NCBI GenBank assembly: GCA_016873525.1 | Contig: VGXD01000157.1 | Location: 1-5,501, forward strand | Direction of reading: 5' to 3' | From: Nitrospira sp. | GTDB taxonomy: Bacteria; Nitrospirota; Nitrospiria; Nitrospirales; Nitrospiraceae | Length of the DNA stretch: 5,501 bases | In this document: in pieces, positions 5,344 to 5,501 of the stretch | How the letters are laid out: the number at the start of each line of letters is the position of its first letter | Numbering within the stretch: position 1 is the first letter of the stretch | Translations under genes and position numbers: made by a program | Notes under the pieces: generated by a model | What the model was told of the DNA's origin: nothing | Databases searched by the model: none | The model's input: only the letters and a program-made list of their open reading frames with translations

Positions 5344-5501
5344 GGAAAAGGCCCTTCCTGAAAACACGCGATCCGCCTGAAAGACGTCTCGGCAAGCCCG
5401 ACGGGGCCAATCCCGGGGATGCCCCGGGCAGGCGCGGGCTCGGAGACGATGGTCAAGGGGGTGGCACGGCCGGCGCGACCGCGATCGCATCGGGACTGGC
5501 C
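5344..5501. other. Upstream region of the FGE-like fragment
   Basis: Beyond the AGGAAGG site (5353-5359) I see no recognisable gene. The FGE frame stays open to 5490 but its composition is Arg/Pro-rich with no domain. No convincing promoter hexamers are visible. The only structure is the GC-rich hairpin at 5412-5428. Confidence 0.3.
5412..5428. other. GC-rich hairpin, 7-bp stem and 3-base loop
   Basis: CCCGGGG (5412-5418) and CCCCGGG (5422-5428) pair perfectly around ATG. An alternative pairing uses GGGGC at 5403-5407 with GCCCC at 5421-5425, so two exclusive structures are possible. No T run follows on either strand, which argues against a standard rho-independent terminator. It lies about 70 bp before the proposed FGE-like start and may simply reflect high GC content. 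Confidence 0.3.

Overview
The window is GC-rich bacterial DNA. Its content (a large serine recombinase, an IS21-family transposase remnant and a formylglycine-generating-enzyme-like gene fragment) suggests an accessory region of a high-GC Gram-negative bacterium, probably a proteobacterium. No marker gene fixes the taxon, so this is inference.

Positions 1-265 hold the likely start of a leftward gene (64 to beyond the left edge) and a divergent upstream region ending in a 7-bp-arm palindrome at 253-267. Positions 272-3221 carry a tightly coupled two-gene unit with an 8-nt stop/start overlap. The first gene (294 aa) has a MerR-type winged helix-turn-helix followed by a segment resembling a ribbon-helix-helix fold. 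The second is a 690-aa large serine recombinase with intact catalytic motifs and an excisionase-like helix-turn-helix near its C-terminus. The pair looks like the regulator and recombinase of an integrative or invertible element whose ends I cannot identify.

Positions 3222-3713 contain no intact gene but a lot of structure. There is a perfect 14-bp inverted repeat at 3301-3343 (a candidate recombinase site or relic IS end) and a promoter-like pair starting in it. A 34-codon remnant encoding a signal peptide follows, and it is cut off exactly where the IS21-like end begins. That end consists of five 17-bp direct repeats on an exact 23-bp period plus a sixth half copy. A 14-bp palindrome and a hairpin presenting the transposase ribosome binding site complete the leader.

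Positions 3714-5501 hold a 3'-truncated istA with its DDE triad intact (D146, D212, E258). Near 4861-4872 it fuses to an oppositely oriented, 3'-truncated gene of the FGE/SUMF1 (sulfatase-modifying factor) family. No istB and no right IS end follow. The two flanks of the IS remnant come from different genes on opposite strands, so this is a rearranged junction and not a simple insertion.

The most interesting parts are the MerR-like/serine recombinase pair with its unusual domain fusions, the near-43-bp inverted repeat just downstream of it, and the highly regular repeat array at the IS21-like end.
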